From: CAVUNY01 sp963768585
Lineage (GTDB): Bacteria > Chloroflexota > Anaerolineae > Anaerolineales > Anaerolineaceae
Assembly: GCA_963768585.1 (NCBI GenBank)
Contig: CAVYIF010000015.1
Location: 1 to 64,000, forward strand
DNA: 64,000 bases
Direction: 5' to 3'
The notes under the pieces were generated by a model that was not told the DNA's origin, did not search any database, and was given only the letters and a program-made list of their open reading frames with translations. Shown in pieces: positions 42,477 to 51,400 of this stretch. Both the position numbers and the translations under genes were made by a program. How positions within the stretch are numbered: position 1 is the first letter of the stretch; each line of letters starts with the position of its first letter.

Positions 42477-43217
42477 TTAGCTGTTCAGCGCTGACTTCAT
42501 CCAGCGTTCAAGATAATCCAACAAGTTCACGGTTAATGTCTCCCCAAGCGCAGCGCTGGCGTTATGGCGCGGATCGATCCCCACCAGTCCGTAATTGGGA
42601 TGTCCCGCGTAGCGCTCTTCCATCCAGTCGACGATCGTATTGGGATCGATCTGCTCGCCGGGGATATCCGGCAGCAGCGATAGATCCACTGTATCCGGAT
42701 GGAGATAAAGCATGAAGGAAGTTTCATATATGGCGGCATGGTCCCCGTGCCCATCTGGGATCTGGTTCTCCACCAACGCCAGCACCGCCATCTTGCCACC
42801 CTGCGCTTGATAGCTGCGGATCGCCGAATCCAGGAATTCGCTCCGGTTGGGATAATGCCCCGAGAGCAAAATGACTTTGCGGTAGCCCGCGCGCTCGAAG
42901 CCCCACAGCAGCTGGTTTACGATGGGGCTCATCAGTTCTGCTGAAACCATGAAGGTGTGCGGCCAGTCCAGGTGCCCGCCGCCCGCGCCGAAAAACACGG
43001 GGGGATAAACGACACCGCCCAGGCGGGCTGCCAACCCTACCAGCTGCTCATGCGCTTTGATCGCGTCCAGCCCGACCGGGTTGTGGATGCCGTGCCATTC
43101 GATGGCGCCAAACGGCACGTAAATCGACGGGTTTTCTTTTTTCGCTGCATCCACCTGGTCCGGTCGCATGCGTTCCAAACGGACTTCACGCTCGAGATGG
43201 TCGGAGAAAATGCCCAT
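42477..43217 (-). CDS. Creatininase/creatinine amidohydrolase-family protein
   Basis: 246 residues with the metal-binding pattern of the family: PFGAIEWHG near the N-terminus, then GLDAIKAHE, LSGHYPNR and ENQIPDGHGDHAAIYETS. Relatives hydrolyse creatinine or cyclic amides, or act in cofactor synthesis; the substrate here is unknown. It converges with the YjbQ gene. Confidence 0.85.
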   Translation of the reverse strand: MGIFSDHLEREVRLERMRPDQVDAAKKENPSIYVPFGAIEWHGIHNPVGLDAIKAHEQLVGLAARLGGVVYPPVFFGAGGGHLDWPHTFMVSAELMSPIVNQLLWGFERAGYRKVILLSGHYPNRSEFLDSAIRSYQAQGGKMAVLALVENQIPDGHGDHAAIYETSFMLYLHPDTVDLSLLPDIPGEQIDPNTIVDWMEERYAGHPNYGLVGIDPRHNASAALGETLTVNLLDYLERWMKSALNS

Positions 43218-43405
43218 AAGATCTCCCTGTTTGTCTTGGATCGATTGCCTGGTTTTTTTATTTATGAAGTCATTATACCCGGCGGCGTATTGTATGGGTT
43301 CCGGTGGCGGGAAAATTACCCGGTAGATCGCAACCGTCCTCAGCCTGGGCGTGGCGTGGAGTTGAGCACGAACAGTGCGGGGAGCGGAATGCTTTTGGGA
43401 AAAGA

Positions 43406-43434
43406 TTGACGCGCTGGTTGGTGAGACTTATAAT
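43406..43434 (+). promoter_or_regulatory. Promoter of the zinc-ribbon membrane protein gene
   Basis: TTGACG (43406-43411), a 17-base spacer and TATAAT (43429-43434) lie 110 bases before the ATG. Nothing else is recognised in this 327-base gap. Confidence 0.65.
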
Positions 43435-43544
43435 AATTTTGATATATTCGATCCATTAACTATATTTTCGGCCTTTAGAAATGACTGCTTGGGCTGAAGC
43501 ATTGAACCTGATCTGCGGGTAGTTGTTTCTAATAGGGAGGAACG

Positions 43545-44183
43545 ATGGCAACAACCTTCAACTGCCCATCCTGCAGCGCACCGCTGGTAATCGATGGTCA
43601 CGAATCCACGATTCATTGTGAATACTGCGGCGCGACCGTGATCGTGCCATCCGAACTGCAAACCACATCCCCGTCCGTCCCTCAGAGCACGGCAGCGCTC
43701 GAACCGCACCCGTCTCAAGTGGAAGGGCCGCATGGAAAATTGACAACTTCTCAGATGCGCCAGATGATGGCAGATATTCGTGCTGGAAAATTGGAGGATG
43801 CGACCAAAACCTTCCAGGAAAGCACAGGCGCTAATGCAGAGGTTGCCGGTCAAACGGTGCAGTTGATCGCGAACCAGATATCCGCTTCAAACATGATCCT
43901 GCCAACTGAACTGGCGGGGATCATGCGCACTTATGCCGAGATAGCCAAGCGGGCTTACGTCCCCTCGCAGCCAGAGGCAGAGCCTCAGCGCCGGGGAACC
44001 GGCATCGGATGCTGGTTGGTGCTGGGAATTATCCTGCTGGTTTTTTACTTCTCGTACACTTCGATCTCGCCGGTGAACCTGGTCACCTCACTGATCGCCG
44101 GGAAAACGGGCGATCCGGTGCTCCAGACGGCTGTCGCACCTTTTCACGTCCTGGCGACCACGATTGCGCCCCTGCTGCAATAG
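43545..44183 (+). CDS. Zinc-ribbon membrane protein
   Basis: 212 residues. An N-terminal zinc ribbon uses Cys7, Cys10, Cys25 and Cys28 (FNCPSCSAPLVIDG, HCEYCGATVIV). A middle helical region (about 62-140) and a single membrane helix (GIGCWLVLGIILLVFYFSY) follow. GGAGG lies seven bases before the ATG. No named family or function is recognised. Confidence 0.8.
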   Translation: MATTFNCPSCSAPLVIDGHESTIHCEYCGATVIVPSELQTTSPSVPQSTAALEPHPSQVEGPHGKLTTSQMRQMMADIRAGKLEDATKTFQESTGANAEVAGQTVQLIANQISASNMILPTELAGIMRTYAEIAKRAYVPSQPEAEPQRRGTGIGCWLVLGIILLVFYFSYTSISPVNLVTSLIAGKTGDPVLQTAVAPFHVLATTIAPLLQ

Positions 44184-44850
44184 GTTGTCAGCAGGAACCA
44201 GCGTGAGGTGGTCAGCAGTCAGCCTAACAGCTGGATAAAGGCATGAACCCCAGACCGCTCCACGGAACTGCTCCATGTTCCCTTCCGCCTGCCCCTTGCC
44301 CAATTGCCGCTTCGGGCGCCCGATACGCAAGGTACGCCCTTGGGACGAGCGGGTCCGGGCACACCCTTTGTTAAGCTTTAAACGAAAAAGGTTTCTTTGA
44401 GGAAGCTTCTCGCACTGTGAGGACCGCGCAAAATGATAATCGCCCAGAGCGCACGGTGTGCGCCCGTACAGAAGGTCGATTAATCAAAAAAGTAAGGAGT
44501 ACCCAATTACGGCGGCAGGTCACACCCACACAAAGATCCTGCCGCTCAAGGGGTGGCAGGGATAGGTCACCTGGAAAGTTTCTACTTCACCGTTCGATGG
44601 GGGTGTAGTTGCCTCTTAAGACCAAGGCATTTGCTGAACGCTGGGTTCATTCCGTTCGTGAAGAGTGCTTTGATTACATCATTGCGTTCAATGAAAAACA
44701 TCCCAGAAATGTGCTCAAAGAGTACGCATTACGACAATCTTTTTCGGCCTCATCAGGAGATTCGGCACAGACGCAACAAAACACATCCTGGCAGACTTGG
44801 CATTGTCTGCCAGGATGTGTGATATAAAAAACTTTCTGTACCCTGAAGAA
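44184..44850 (+). mobile_element. Gap with remnant of an IS integrase core
   Basis: Most of this 667-base gap shows nothing recognisable. At about 44612-44775 the + strand encodes the end of a DDE integrase core, TKAFAERWVHSVREECFDYI and NVLKEYA, then, after a frame change near 44725, YDNLFRPHQEIR. This matches the C-terminal half of IS481/IS3-like transposases (ERWVRSVREEC...YYNxxRPHQ). No intact transposase or terminal repeats were found, so this is a dead fragment. Confidence 0.7.
44781..44820. terminator. Hairpin terminator after the transposase remnant
   Basis: A perfect 16-bp stem (44781-44796 with 44805-44820) with an eight-base loop. A-rich sequence follows on the + strand. It lies 31 bases past the stop of the next minus-strand gene. 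Confidence 0.7.
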
Positions 44851-45210
44851 TTACTCCAGCACCAGGTAATCGGTGTATTCCAGGTGAGTGGCTAAATCTG
44901 TGGGAGAGAACGAGGCCCACTTTTTGGCCAAATCATCGGCCAGCTCTTTATGCTCTACGATCCAACGTTTATCTTCATCGGAAGGCTGGTTGGGAACGGG
45001 TGCATCTCGATCTCTGGCCTCCCGGCTCGCGACCTCATACATAACCATATATTGCCCGGCCCGCTGCCCGCGGTCGCCTTTGAGCAGGGTAAGTTTCCAG
45101 TCCGAATTTTCGTAAAATGGGATCCATTCGTGGTTAAAAAACCTGACAAAACTTGCTTCATCTATCCCCGGATGAACCACGATTTCATGTATCCCGTAAA
45201 CCTTGCCCAT
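44851..45210 (-). CDS. Hypothetical dimeric alpha-beta-barrel-like protein
   Basis: 119 residues with no named family. The alternation of a first strand (VYGIHEIVVHPGI), a helix, and a strand (GQYMVMYEVAS) resembles small dimeric alpha-beta-barrel proteins. GGAG lies seven bases before the ATG at 45210. No function can be given. Confidence 0.7.
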   Translation of the reverse strand: MGKVYGIHEIVVHPGIDEASFVRFFNHEWIPFYENSDWKLTLLKGDRGQRAGQYMVMYEVASREARDRDAPVPNQPSDEDKRWIVEHKELADDLAKKWASFSPTDLATHLEYTDYLVLE

Positions 45211-45559
45211 TTGCCATCTCCTTCAAGTAATAATATTTTCGCACAATGAATTCCGCGATATTTCAACGAGATTTGATCTTATATTAGCACTTCAAGCATA
45301 TTTTTCAAAACTCCAAGGGTGGGGTCAGATCAATTATGTCACGCCGAATGGGAATTATATTATGCGAAGTGCAGCGCGCGCGTTTTCGACCCGGGAGGCG
45401 GGATGGCAGCTGTTGTAAAATATTTGCGCAGAGGCATGCCGATTTCGCTGGAAACCACTTACAAATCAATCGTTAAATAAAAATACTACATCTCCTCCAA
45501 ACTACAGAGATGCTGCGTCCCAGACCATTAATGCAAAATAACCACGGGGTGGGAATGAA
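45211..45559. other. Intergenic gap, no gene seen
   Basis: A 349-base stretch with AT-rich flanks. A short open frame (ATGTCACGCCGA onward) is basic and has no protein-like features. Nothing is called. Confidence 0.5.
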
Positions 45560-45730
45560 TTACAGGCCCTTAAGCATGGTTGCCAATAGCAAGAGTCCTG
45601 CAGCAGCCAGGGCAAGCCAGAACGCATAAGGGCTGGCTGCAGCCAGCGTATTTGTATGACCGAGCAGCGCCAGTATAGCCAGCACTAACGCGACAATCCA
45701 GGTTACCTGTTTCGGTGGAGATAATCTCAT
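45560..45730 (-). CDS. Small membrane protein, two helices
   Basis: 56 residues: MRLSPPKQV followed by two hydrophobic segments (WIVALVLAILALLGHT and YAFWLALAAAGLLLLATML). GGGAGG lies five bases upstream of the ATG at 45730, which is preferred to a longer frame from 45844. Not recognised. Confidence 0.65.
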   Translation of the reverse strand: MRLSPPKQVTWIVALVLAILALLGHTNTLAAASPYAFWLALAAAGLLLLATMLKGL

Positions 45731-45847
45731 CTTGCCCTCCCTAAATGCCTGATTAAAATGAATACTTCTGTTCAATATAGTATACCCCCTAAACAGGTGC
45801 AGGTTACGACTTTTCAATTCGGCAGGTGAACTGGCCGTACGCAAAAG

Positions 45848-46663
45848 TCAACGGGGCAGTTCTTCCCGCGCCTTTTCAACCAGGGAGGCGACCGGATGGA
45901 GCCCGATCACTACGGGCGGTTGGTTTGCTCCGGCCACAGCCATGCCGATCAAACGCCCGGTAACGCGGCTGACGACCGGGCAGCCGCTGTAGCCGGCCGG
46001 CGAAAATGAGTCTTCCAACTGGACCCAGATGGCATTGGGGGCAGCGCTGACCACGACCCCCGCCCGGCGCAAGGGGCCGCCGGCGCCGTCGGAGACAGGC
46101 GCATAGAGGTAGACCGGTTCACCGGGCTGCGCCAGTAAGCGCGGATCCGGATGGAGGAAGCGGCCCGGGTCGACCGCCGGATCTACCGACCACAGGGCGT
46201 AATCCAGGGTGAACTGGTCGCCAATGAAGGTCTGTCCGAAGGCGAGCTGCCCGGTGAGGACGGCCACCCGGGCACCGGATGGGTCTAGAAATTCAGCCGG
46301 TTCGCCCAGGGAAAGGCGGGGCGAGGCATGCGCGGCGGTAACGCCAACCCGGTGGCTGCCGTCCAAATCCAGTAAGAAGCCGCACGAAATGCTCCCACCG
46401 TCGAAAGCGCCGGTGTAGGCCATAAAACCGGTGGGAAGCGGGCCGGGAGAAGCCATAATGACCGGCATGGGTGGGGTCGGGCCAGGCGTGGGGATGGGCC
46501 CGCTGCCGGGGATAGGCGCAGATCGAACAACAGCCGCCAAAGCGGACGGGTCGAGAGCCAGGAACAGGGCCAACCCCAGGGTGCCCAGCAGCAGCCCGAT
46601 CAACAAACGGGTCAGAAGCTGCCGGATGGGTCGCGGGGCCCGGGATGGGACAGGAACGGTCAT
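45848..46663 (-). CDS. Membrane-anchored trypsin-like serine protease
   Basis: 271 residues. One N-terminal helix (LLTRLLIGLLLGTLGLALFLAL) anchors a chymotrypsin-fold protease with His112 (TAAHAS), Asp154 (LDYALW) and Ser226 (GYSGCPV). A Pro-rich linker joins them. The ATG at 46663 overlaps the stop of the upstream beta-lactamase-family gene (ATGA), so the two are coupled. Substrate and role are unknown; the pair may act together outside the cell. Confidence 0.82.
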   Translation of the reverse strand: MTVPVPSRAPRPIRQLLTRLLIGLLLGTLGLALFLALDPSALAAVVRSAPIPGSGPIPTPGPTPPMPVIMASPGPLPTGFMAYTGAFDGGSISCGFLLDLDGSHRVGVTAAHASPRLSLGEPAEFLDPSGARVAVLTGQLAFGQTFIGDQFTLDYALWSVDPAVDPGRFLHPDPRLLAQPGEPVYLYAPVSDGAGGPLRRAGVVVSAAPNAIWVQLEDSFSPAGYSGCPVVSRVTGRLIGMAVAGANQPPVVIGLHPVASLVEKAREELPR

Positions 46664-48723
46664 TCCGCGAACCGCAGCCAGGCGCGGCGCACGGAGAAGG
46701 TATCGTTGCCCGAGAATACGAGTTGCACGGTGCGCCCGCCGGGGCTGAACCAGGCAGTAGGCAGGCTGCCCAACTCCCCCGGGCCGCAGTCCCATTCCAG
46801 GGTGAAATAGGCCGTGGTCCAGGGGCCCCAGGGTTCGGGGGCGTCGTAGATGCCAAAACCGCCCTGGAAACGGGTATCCGCCTCACCCTGAGCCGGAATC
46901 TGCTGCCACCACAGGTAGCGCCGCAGTCCGGGGTGGTAGGTCATGGCCGAACGCAGGCAGCGCCCCGCGTGATTGAAGACCGGTGCGCACCGCGCGATAT
47001 CTGTCGACCACTGCGGTTCTCCAGCGGCATCCAGCCCGGCGAAGAACTGGTAGCGCTCGCGCTCGCGCAGGGCATCCCGTGGAACCCGGGCCATGACCAT
47101 GCTGTCGGCGGGTTGGTAGGCGCTGTCGCCGTCGTGGGAATAGAGATAGACGTAGCCATCGCGCGCACCGGCGTAGTTGGGGCCGAAATTGATAAAGCCG
47201 GGGTGGCCAAAGCTCCGGGTGAAGGCCCAGTCGCACCACGTCCAGGTGCGGCCCTGGTCGCTCGACCAGGCCAGCTGGCTGTTGGCGGCGTTGCGCGCCA
47301 GCAGGTACAGCACATCCCCCAGCATAAGCAAACCGCTGGCTTTGCGCCCATTGGGGCCGTAGCCCAGGTTCTCCAATTCGGGTGCGCGAATATTTTCGGT
47401 TTGCAGGTCTGCGAACTCCACCCCTTCGGGTGCTCGAAGCGAGCCGCGCAGGCGCGCCAGGCCCAGACCCAGCTTGACGCCGGTATAGGGTTCGAAACCC
47501 TGCCCATCGCCGTATGCCGTGTACTGCCAGCCGCCGCTGCCGGCGGTGATCGGCCAGTTGTCGCTGTCGTTGGCGCGGCGCAGGATGGTGGAAGGCGGGT
47601 CGAAGGAAATGTCCTGAATGACCGGGCTGGGTGGATAAGGTGCCTGGCGCGCATCCTCCGGGATGCGGTCGAGGAAACAATCCATCAGGGGGGTGAAGAA
47701 ATGGCGGTCCAGGCTGGCCCAGAACTCGGGCCCATCGGCAGGCGAACTGAGCAGGCTGCCAAAACGCACCGCCACCAGGCCGCGGCTGGGCACGACCAGC
47801 AGCACCTGGTGCCCGGCGCCCGCCCCCACGAAGGCATCCCGCGGGAGCGAATCCCACAGGTAGTTGGCGTTGGTCATCCAGCCGGCAGCCGGAGCCGGCA
47901 GGCCGGGGGTGAAAGGCGGCTGGGGGGTGAGCACCTGGCGCAGGGATTGCGGGGAAAAGAGCTGCTCATTCTGCCATTGCCCCCGGTTGAGCACCAGCTG
48001 GCCGACGCGGGCCGCGGCGCGCGCGGTGTAAGCTCCACCGCCCCAGGCGGCGTAAAGGTCCAGCCCGTCCACGGGGTAGGCCTGCTCGTAGCCGATCGTC
48101 CAGTCGGCATCCGCCACCCCCAGGGGGCGCAGGATGCGCTCCGCCAGCAGGGCGCGCAGGTCAGGCTGCGGGCTGCCCTGCAGGGCGGCGGTCAGGGCGT
48201 AGGCCAGGGCCGCCACCCCGGGATTGCTGTACGCGTAGCGGCTGCCCGGCTCAAACAGCACGGGCGCCTGGTGAATGGCGATCGAGAAAGGGTCCGGCTC
48301 GCGCCGCCAGAAAGCCTCTTTCCAACCGCCCTGGTCGAAATGGGTGCGGCCGGGGGTCTCGGAATCTTCAATGCCCGATGTGTGGGTGGCCAAATGGCGC
48401 AGGGTGATGCGGCTTTTGAGTGGGTCATCGCGCCAGGCGGGGATCCAGCGCGCGGCCGGGTCGTCGAGCTGCACGCGCCCGTCCTCCAGCGCCAGGAGCA
48501 GGCTCATCCCGCCCACCAGCGACTTGGCCAGGGATGCCGTGCCGTGGCGGTCGGCGGGGCCCAGCCCGGGGGCATATTCTTCGATCAGGGCCTGTCCGCC
48601 GCGCAGCACCAGCCAGGCCCGCGTGCCGCGGGTCCGCAAATCGCGCCCCAGGGCGGCCAGCTTGCGGCTGTCCATGCGCTGGCTGGCAGGGGGTGCGGCC
48701 TGCCAATCCAATTCAGGTGGCAT
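46660..48723 (-). CDS. Serine hydrolase fused to DUF4185-like domain
   Basis: 687 residues. The N-terminal half is a class C beta-lactamase-family hydrolase: SLAKS (Ser64, Lys67), YSN in RYAYSNPGV, and GAGAGH as the third motif. The C-terminal half (about 350-687; QLAWSSDQGRTWTWCDWAF, GFINFGPNYAG, PWGPWTTAYF) resembles DUF4185 beta-propeller-like proteins. This fusion is unusual. No signal peptide is seen, although the start is not certain (ATG 48723 or GTG 48726). It follows a cupin gene by a few bases. The 25-base repeat lies inside (47419-47443). Confidence 0.8.
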   Translation of the reverse strand: MPPELDWQAAPPASQRMDSRKLAALGRDLRTRGTRAWLVLRGGQALIEEYAPGLGPADRHGTASLAKSLVGGMSLLLALEDGRVQLDDPAARWIPAWRDDPLKSRITLRHLATHTSGIEDSETPGRTHFDQGGWKEAFWRREPDPFSIAIHQAPVLFEPGSRYAYSNPGVAALAYALTAALQGSPQPDLRALLAERILRPLGVADADWTIGYEQAYPVDGLDLYAAWGGGAYTARAAARVGQLVLNRGQWQNEQLFSPQSLRQVLTPQPPFTPGLPAPAAGWMTNANYLWDSLPRDAFVGAGAGHQVLLVVPSRGLVAVRFGSLLSSPADGPEFWASLDRHFFTPLMDCFLDRIPEDARQAPYPPSPVIQDISFDPPSTILRRANDSDNWPITAGSGGWQYTAYGDGQGFEPYTGVKLGLGLARLRGSLRAPEGVEFADLQTENIRAPELENLGYGPNGRKASGLLMLGDVLYLLARNAANSQLAWSSDQGRTWTWCDWAFTRSFGHPGFINFGPNYAGARDGYVYLYSHDGDSAYQPADSMVMARVPRDALRERERYQFFAGLDAAGEPQWSTDIARCAPVFNHAGRCLRSAMTYHPGLRRYLWWQQIPAQGEADTRFQGGFGIYDAPEPWGPWTTAYFTLEWDCGPGELGSLPTAWFSPGGRTVQLVFSGNDTFSVRRAWLRFAE
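47419..47443. repeat. 25-base repeat, copy 1 (in hydrolase gene)
   Basis: The 25 bases CACCCCTTCGGGTGCTCGAA + GCGAG recur exactly at 50594-50618. Here they encode SLRAPEGV in the minus-strand protein. The element contains two mini-hairpins (CACCC/GGGTG and CTCG/CGAG). Confidence 0.85.
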
Positions 48724-48729
48724 CACGCC

Positions 48730-49122
48730 TCAACCCCCGGCGGCCTGGGCGGCATCCAGGCAGCGCTTGTAGTTGAATTCGGCGGTGTAGCCGGGCACGA
48801 AGACGGTGGCCAGTTTGAGGGTTTCGGCGCCGGTATTGACCATCTGGTGCTTCTCACCGGCGCGGGCATACAGCACCATGTCGCCCTGTACTTCCACCTC
48901 GCCCTGTTCGGAAACGGCAATCCCGCGCCCTGAGACGATGTAGATCAATTCCGGGCGGTCGTGGGCGTGGTAGTCGGTCTTCCCGCCGGGGTCGATCAGG
49001 GCAAAGCTGAACGACAGCTCGGCCACGTCGCCTTTATCGGGGGCAAAGAGCATCTTGATCGTACGCGCGTAGGGGGCCGGGATTTTGACCCCGGTTTCTT
49101 CCCAGGCTTTGGCAATTTCCAT
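48730..49122 (-). CDS. Cupin-domain protein
   Basis: 130 residues, a single cupin barrel: DPGGKTDYHAHDRPELIYI (HxH and E metal ligands) and YARAGEKHQMVN (second His). The stop falls seven bases before the hydrolase ATG, suggesting cotranscription. GGAG lies upstream of the start. Function unknown. Confidence 0.83.
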   Translation of the reverse strand: MEIAKAWEETGVKIPAPYARTIKMLFAPDKGDVAELSFSFALIDPGGKTDYHAHDRPELIYIVSGRGIAVSEQGEVEVQGDMVLYARAGEKHQMVNTGAETLKLATVFVPGYTAEFNYKRCLDAAQAAGG

Positions 49123-49218
49123 GAGGAACTCCTTTTTAATATTTTTTTACAACAGAAACTCAGAGAAATTCTGACGATATGCTAATCCCATCAAGCCGGA
49201 AACTGAATGCATCCAGGC

Positions 49219-50164
49219 TTATTTTCGATAGGCCACATACAGGTCGGCTTCGATGGCCTGATCGCCATTGTAATAGTGATGTACAAAATAGACATTGCCC
49301 GCCTGGTCGATGGTGGGCTCACCCGCCAGAGGCGAGATGACCTGCTGCGGGGAGCTCCATTCGCCCTCCACCCTGAGCGAACGCCAGATGGCGTAATTGC
49401 GGGAAAACCACAGCTCGCTGCCGTCCGGGGAGAGGGCGGGCCATCCCTCGGAATCCGGGGTGTTGAGCACATCCAGGTTGACCGGCTCCTGCCAGTCCCC
49501 ATCCACCTGGATGGATCGCCAGATATCCAGGCCGCCTTTGCCGCCCGGGCGGTCGGCGTGGTAATACAGCTCGCGCCCATCTGCGCTGATGTGCAGCTCG
49601 CCGACCTGGTAGGCAGGGGGAAAGTCCGCCATCTGCCAGTTCTGCCAGGCCCCATCCCGAACTTCGGCCTTGAACCAGTGCAGCCCGGTATAGCCCTCGC
49701 GGGCGGAGCAGAACCAGATCTCATTGCCCAACACGAACTCGCAGCCGTCCAGGGAGAGCTTGCCGCTGTCCTGGAGCACAACGCGCCGGACCTGTCCCCA
49801 CTGTCCCTGGTCGAGGTGGGCGACATAAATTCCGGTGACGCCATCCCCGACCTGCTTTTCGACCGGGATATTCATGTCCGGTGTGAAGAAGAAATAGAGG
49901 GTATTGCCATCCGGGGTGATGAAGGGCGAGTCTTCCGCCCCGGCGGTGTTCACCGCCCCGGGAACCGGCACAGGCTGAGCGTACCCTGCCACCAGCACCT
50001 GCGGCGGGTGATCATCGGAGGCAGGACTCGATTTTAACTGTATCCGCGGGGATTTTCTCTTCACGGGGGATGGGGGTGGGCAGAGGCGGCGGCATGCTTG
50101 ACTGGCAGGCCGTAAGCGGCGCCAGCAGCAACACAAGCCAAAACGTCCAGCGGAATAGTCTCAT
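49219..50164 (-). CDS. PD40 beta-propeller lipoprotein (frameshifted N-terminus)
   Basis: The body (ending 49219) carries PD40/TolB-like repeats (SPFITPDGNTLYFF, GELHISADGRELYYHAD, WPALSPDGSELWFS). In another frame, starting at ATG 50164, a lipoprotein signal MRLFRWTFWLVLLLAPLTAC with lipobox LTAC precedes a Pro-rich linker, and that frame ends at a TGA near 50014. Removing one A from the AAAA run near 50035 joins them in a single protein of about 315 residues. The alternative start in the body frame is not protein-like. Confidence 0.75.
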
Positions 50165-50243
50165 CCAGGCTGCCTTTGCAATTATTGTAGTCCTGATTTC
50201 CCCATCCAGTTATTCTTCCGGTTTTTGATCCGGGCATGCACCT

Positions 50244-50855
50244 TCAGGCGTCCGGCGGGCCAGGCTGCCAGCCCGTGGCGGCGGCCCAATCTTCGGCGGC
50301 CAGGTAGATCAGGTCCACGGCCGGATCTTTGACGTAGGGATAGTCCTGCTGGTCGGCCAGGTATTGGGCTAATCGCCGCTTAAGTTCGGCATAGGCTTCG
50401 GCGGTGTCGGGGTGGGTGCGCAGGTAATCGCGAAAGAGCAGCGGATAGCGCTGGTTGGCCCGCCCCTCGACGCGCACGTGGATATGGATGCGGCGCGCGC
50501 GCTCCCCCGCAGGGGGTTCCGGTTGGTGGAAGTACCATTTCTCCCATTCGCTGTCGGGACCTGTAAAATGCGGCGTGGCGTGGTCGCGGCGGACACCCCT
50601 TCGGGTGCTCGAAGCGAGGTCCGGGTCGACGTAGCCCAGGGAGCTGATGGCCGCGTGCAGGGCATCGTCCAGGGCGGCAGCCGTGATCTGGATATCGATC
50701 ACGTCCTTGGCGGCCAGGCCGGGGACGGCGGTCGAGCCGATATGGTCGATGCGCAGGGCCAGGTCGCCCAGTGCCTGGCGCAGCGGACCGGCGATGCGTG
50801 TAAACTCGGCCGGCCAGCCGGGCTGGTAGGGAAGAATGTCAACCGGATGAGGCAT
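50244..50855 (-). CDS. GrpB-family protein
   Basis: 203 residues of the GrpB/UPF0157 nucleotidyltransferase-like family: RIDHIGSTAVPGLAAKDVIDIQI near residues 36-58, then YFHQPEP and RIHIHVR. The ATG at 50855 (or GTG 50858) is used. The repeat at 50594-50618 adds ASSTRRGV between usual motifs. Function is not settled for this family. Confidence 0.85.
   Translation of the reverse strand: MPHPVDILPYQPGWPAEFTRIAGPLRQALGDLALRIDHIGSTAVPGLAAKDVIDIQITAAALDDALHAAISSLGYVDPDLASSTRRGVRRDHATPHFTGPDSEWEKWYFHQPEPPAGERARRIHIHVRVEGRANQRYPLLFRDYLRTHPDTAEAYAELKRRLAQYLADQQDYPYVKDPAVDLIYLAAEDWAAATGWQPGPPDA
50594..50618. repeat. 25-base repeat, copy 2 (in GrpB gene)
   Basis: Exact copy of 47419-47443 but read in a different frame (LASSTRRGV). 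Short CACCCCTTCGG partial matches also occur near 37612 (intergenic) and 23243 (beta-helix gene). Confidence 0.85.
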
Positions 50856-50865
50856 CACCGGACCG

Positions 50866-51216
50866 TTAGCCCTTTAAATACGCCACACCGTCAACCATCA
50901 CCAGGCAGTCGGCGTCGATAAACTCGGTGGTGGAGGTCATCCGCGCCGGAAAGTGATCTTTTTCGAAGTAGTTCAGGAAGATCTTTTCCATTTCCGGCAG
51001 GTCCTGGATATTTTTAAGCCACACGTTGACCTTGGCGATGTGCTCCAGGCCCAGGCCCAGTTCGGCCAGGGTGGCTTTGAGCCCGGCAAAGACTCCGGCG
51101 AGCTGGTCGGAAAAGCGCTCGCCGAAGCCGCGGTGCAGACCCAGGAAAACATAATCTCCGGCGACGACCGCGGAAGAGTAGCTATAGGGGGTAGGAACAT
51201 GTTTTAAGTTGGACAT
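50866..51216 (-). CDS. RidA/YjgF-family protein
   Basis: 116 residues, normal RidA length: VAGDYVFLGLHRGF at the start, AGVFAGLKATLAELGLGLEHIAKVNVWLKN in the middle, and a YFEKDHFPARMTSTTEF end. The key Arg appears in FPARMT. These proteins deaminate reactive enamines or have other roles. The ATG at 51216 is chosen by family length. The stop is 10 bases before the GrpB start. Confidence 0.87.
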   Translation of the reverse strand: MSNLKHVPTPYSYSSAVVAGDYVFLGLHRGFGERFSDQLAGVFAGLKATLAELGLGLEHIAKVNVWLKNIQDLPEMEKIFLNYFEKDHFPARMTSTTEFIDADCLVMVDGVAYLKG

Positions 51217-51400
51217 GATTCCAATTATAGCCGCACCTGTAAAAGCGAACGCACGCCGTGGGCCGCGCAAGATCATGACCTGACGGGCCAGACTGCAAAG
51301 GCGGCAAAGCACGCTCTCAGAAGGGTTGAACAACGGTAAACGTCGATTTTTAACCGTAAAATCTGCGGTAATAACAAAAGGTCCCTATACCCAGACTGGT

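Noticed and set aside
46645..48933. A long open frame on the + strand opposite the serine-hydrolase gene
   Set aside because: It lacks any protein family signature, while the minus strand carries beta-lactamase motifs and overlaps its neighbours properly. High-GC third positions open the opposite strand.
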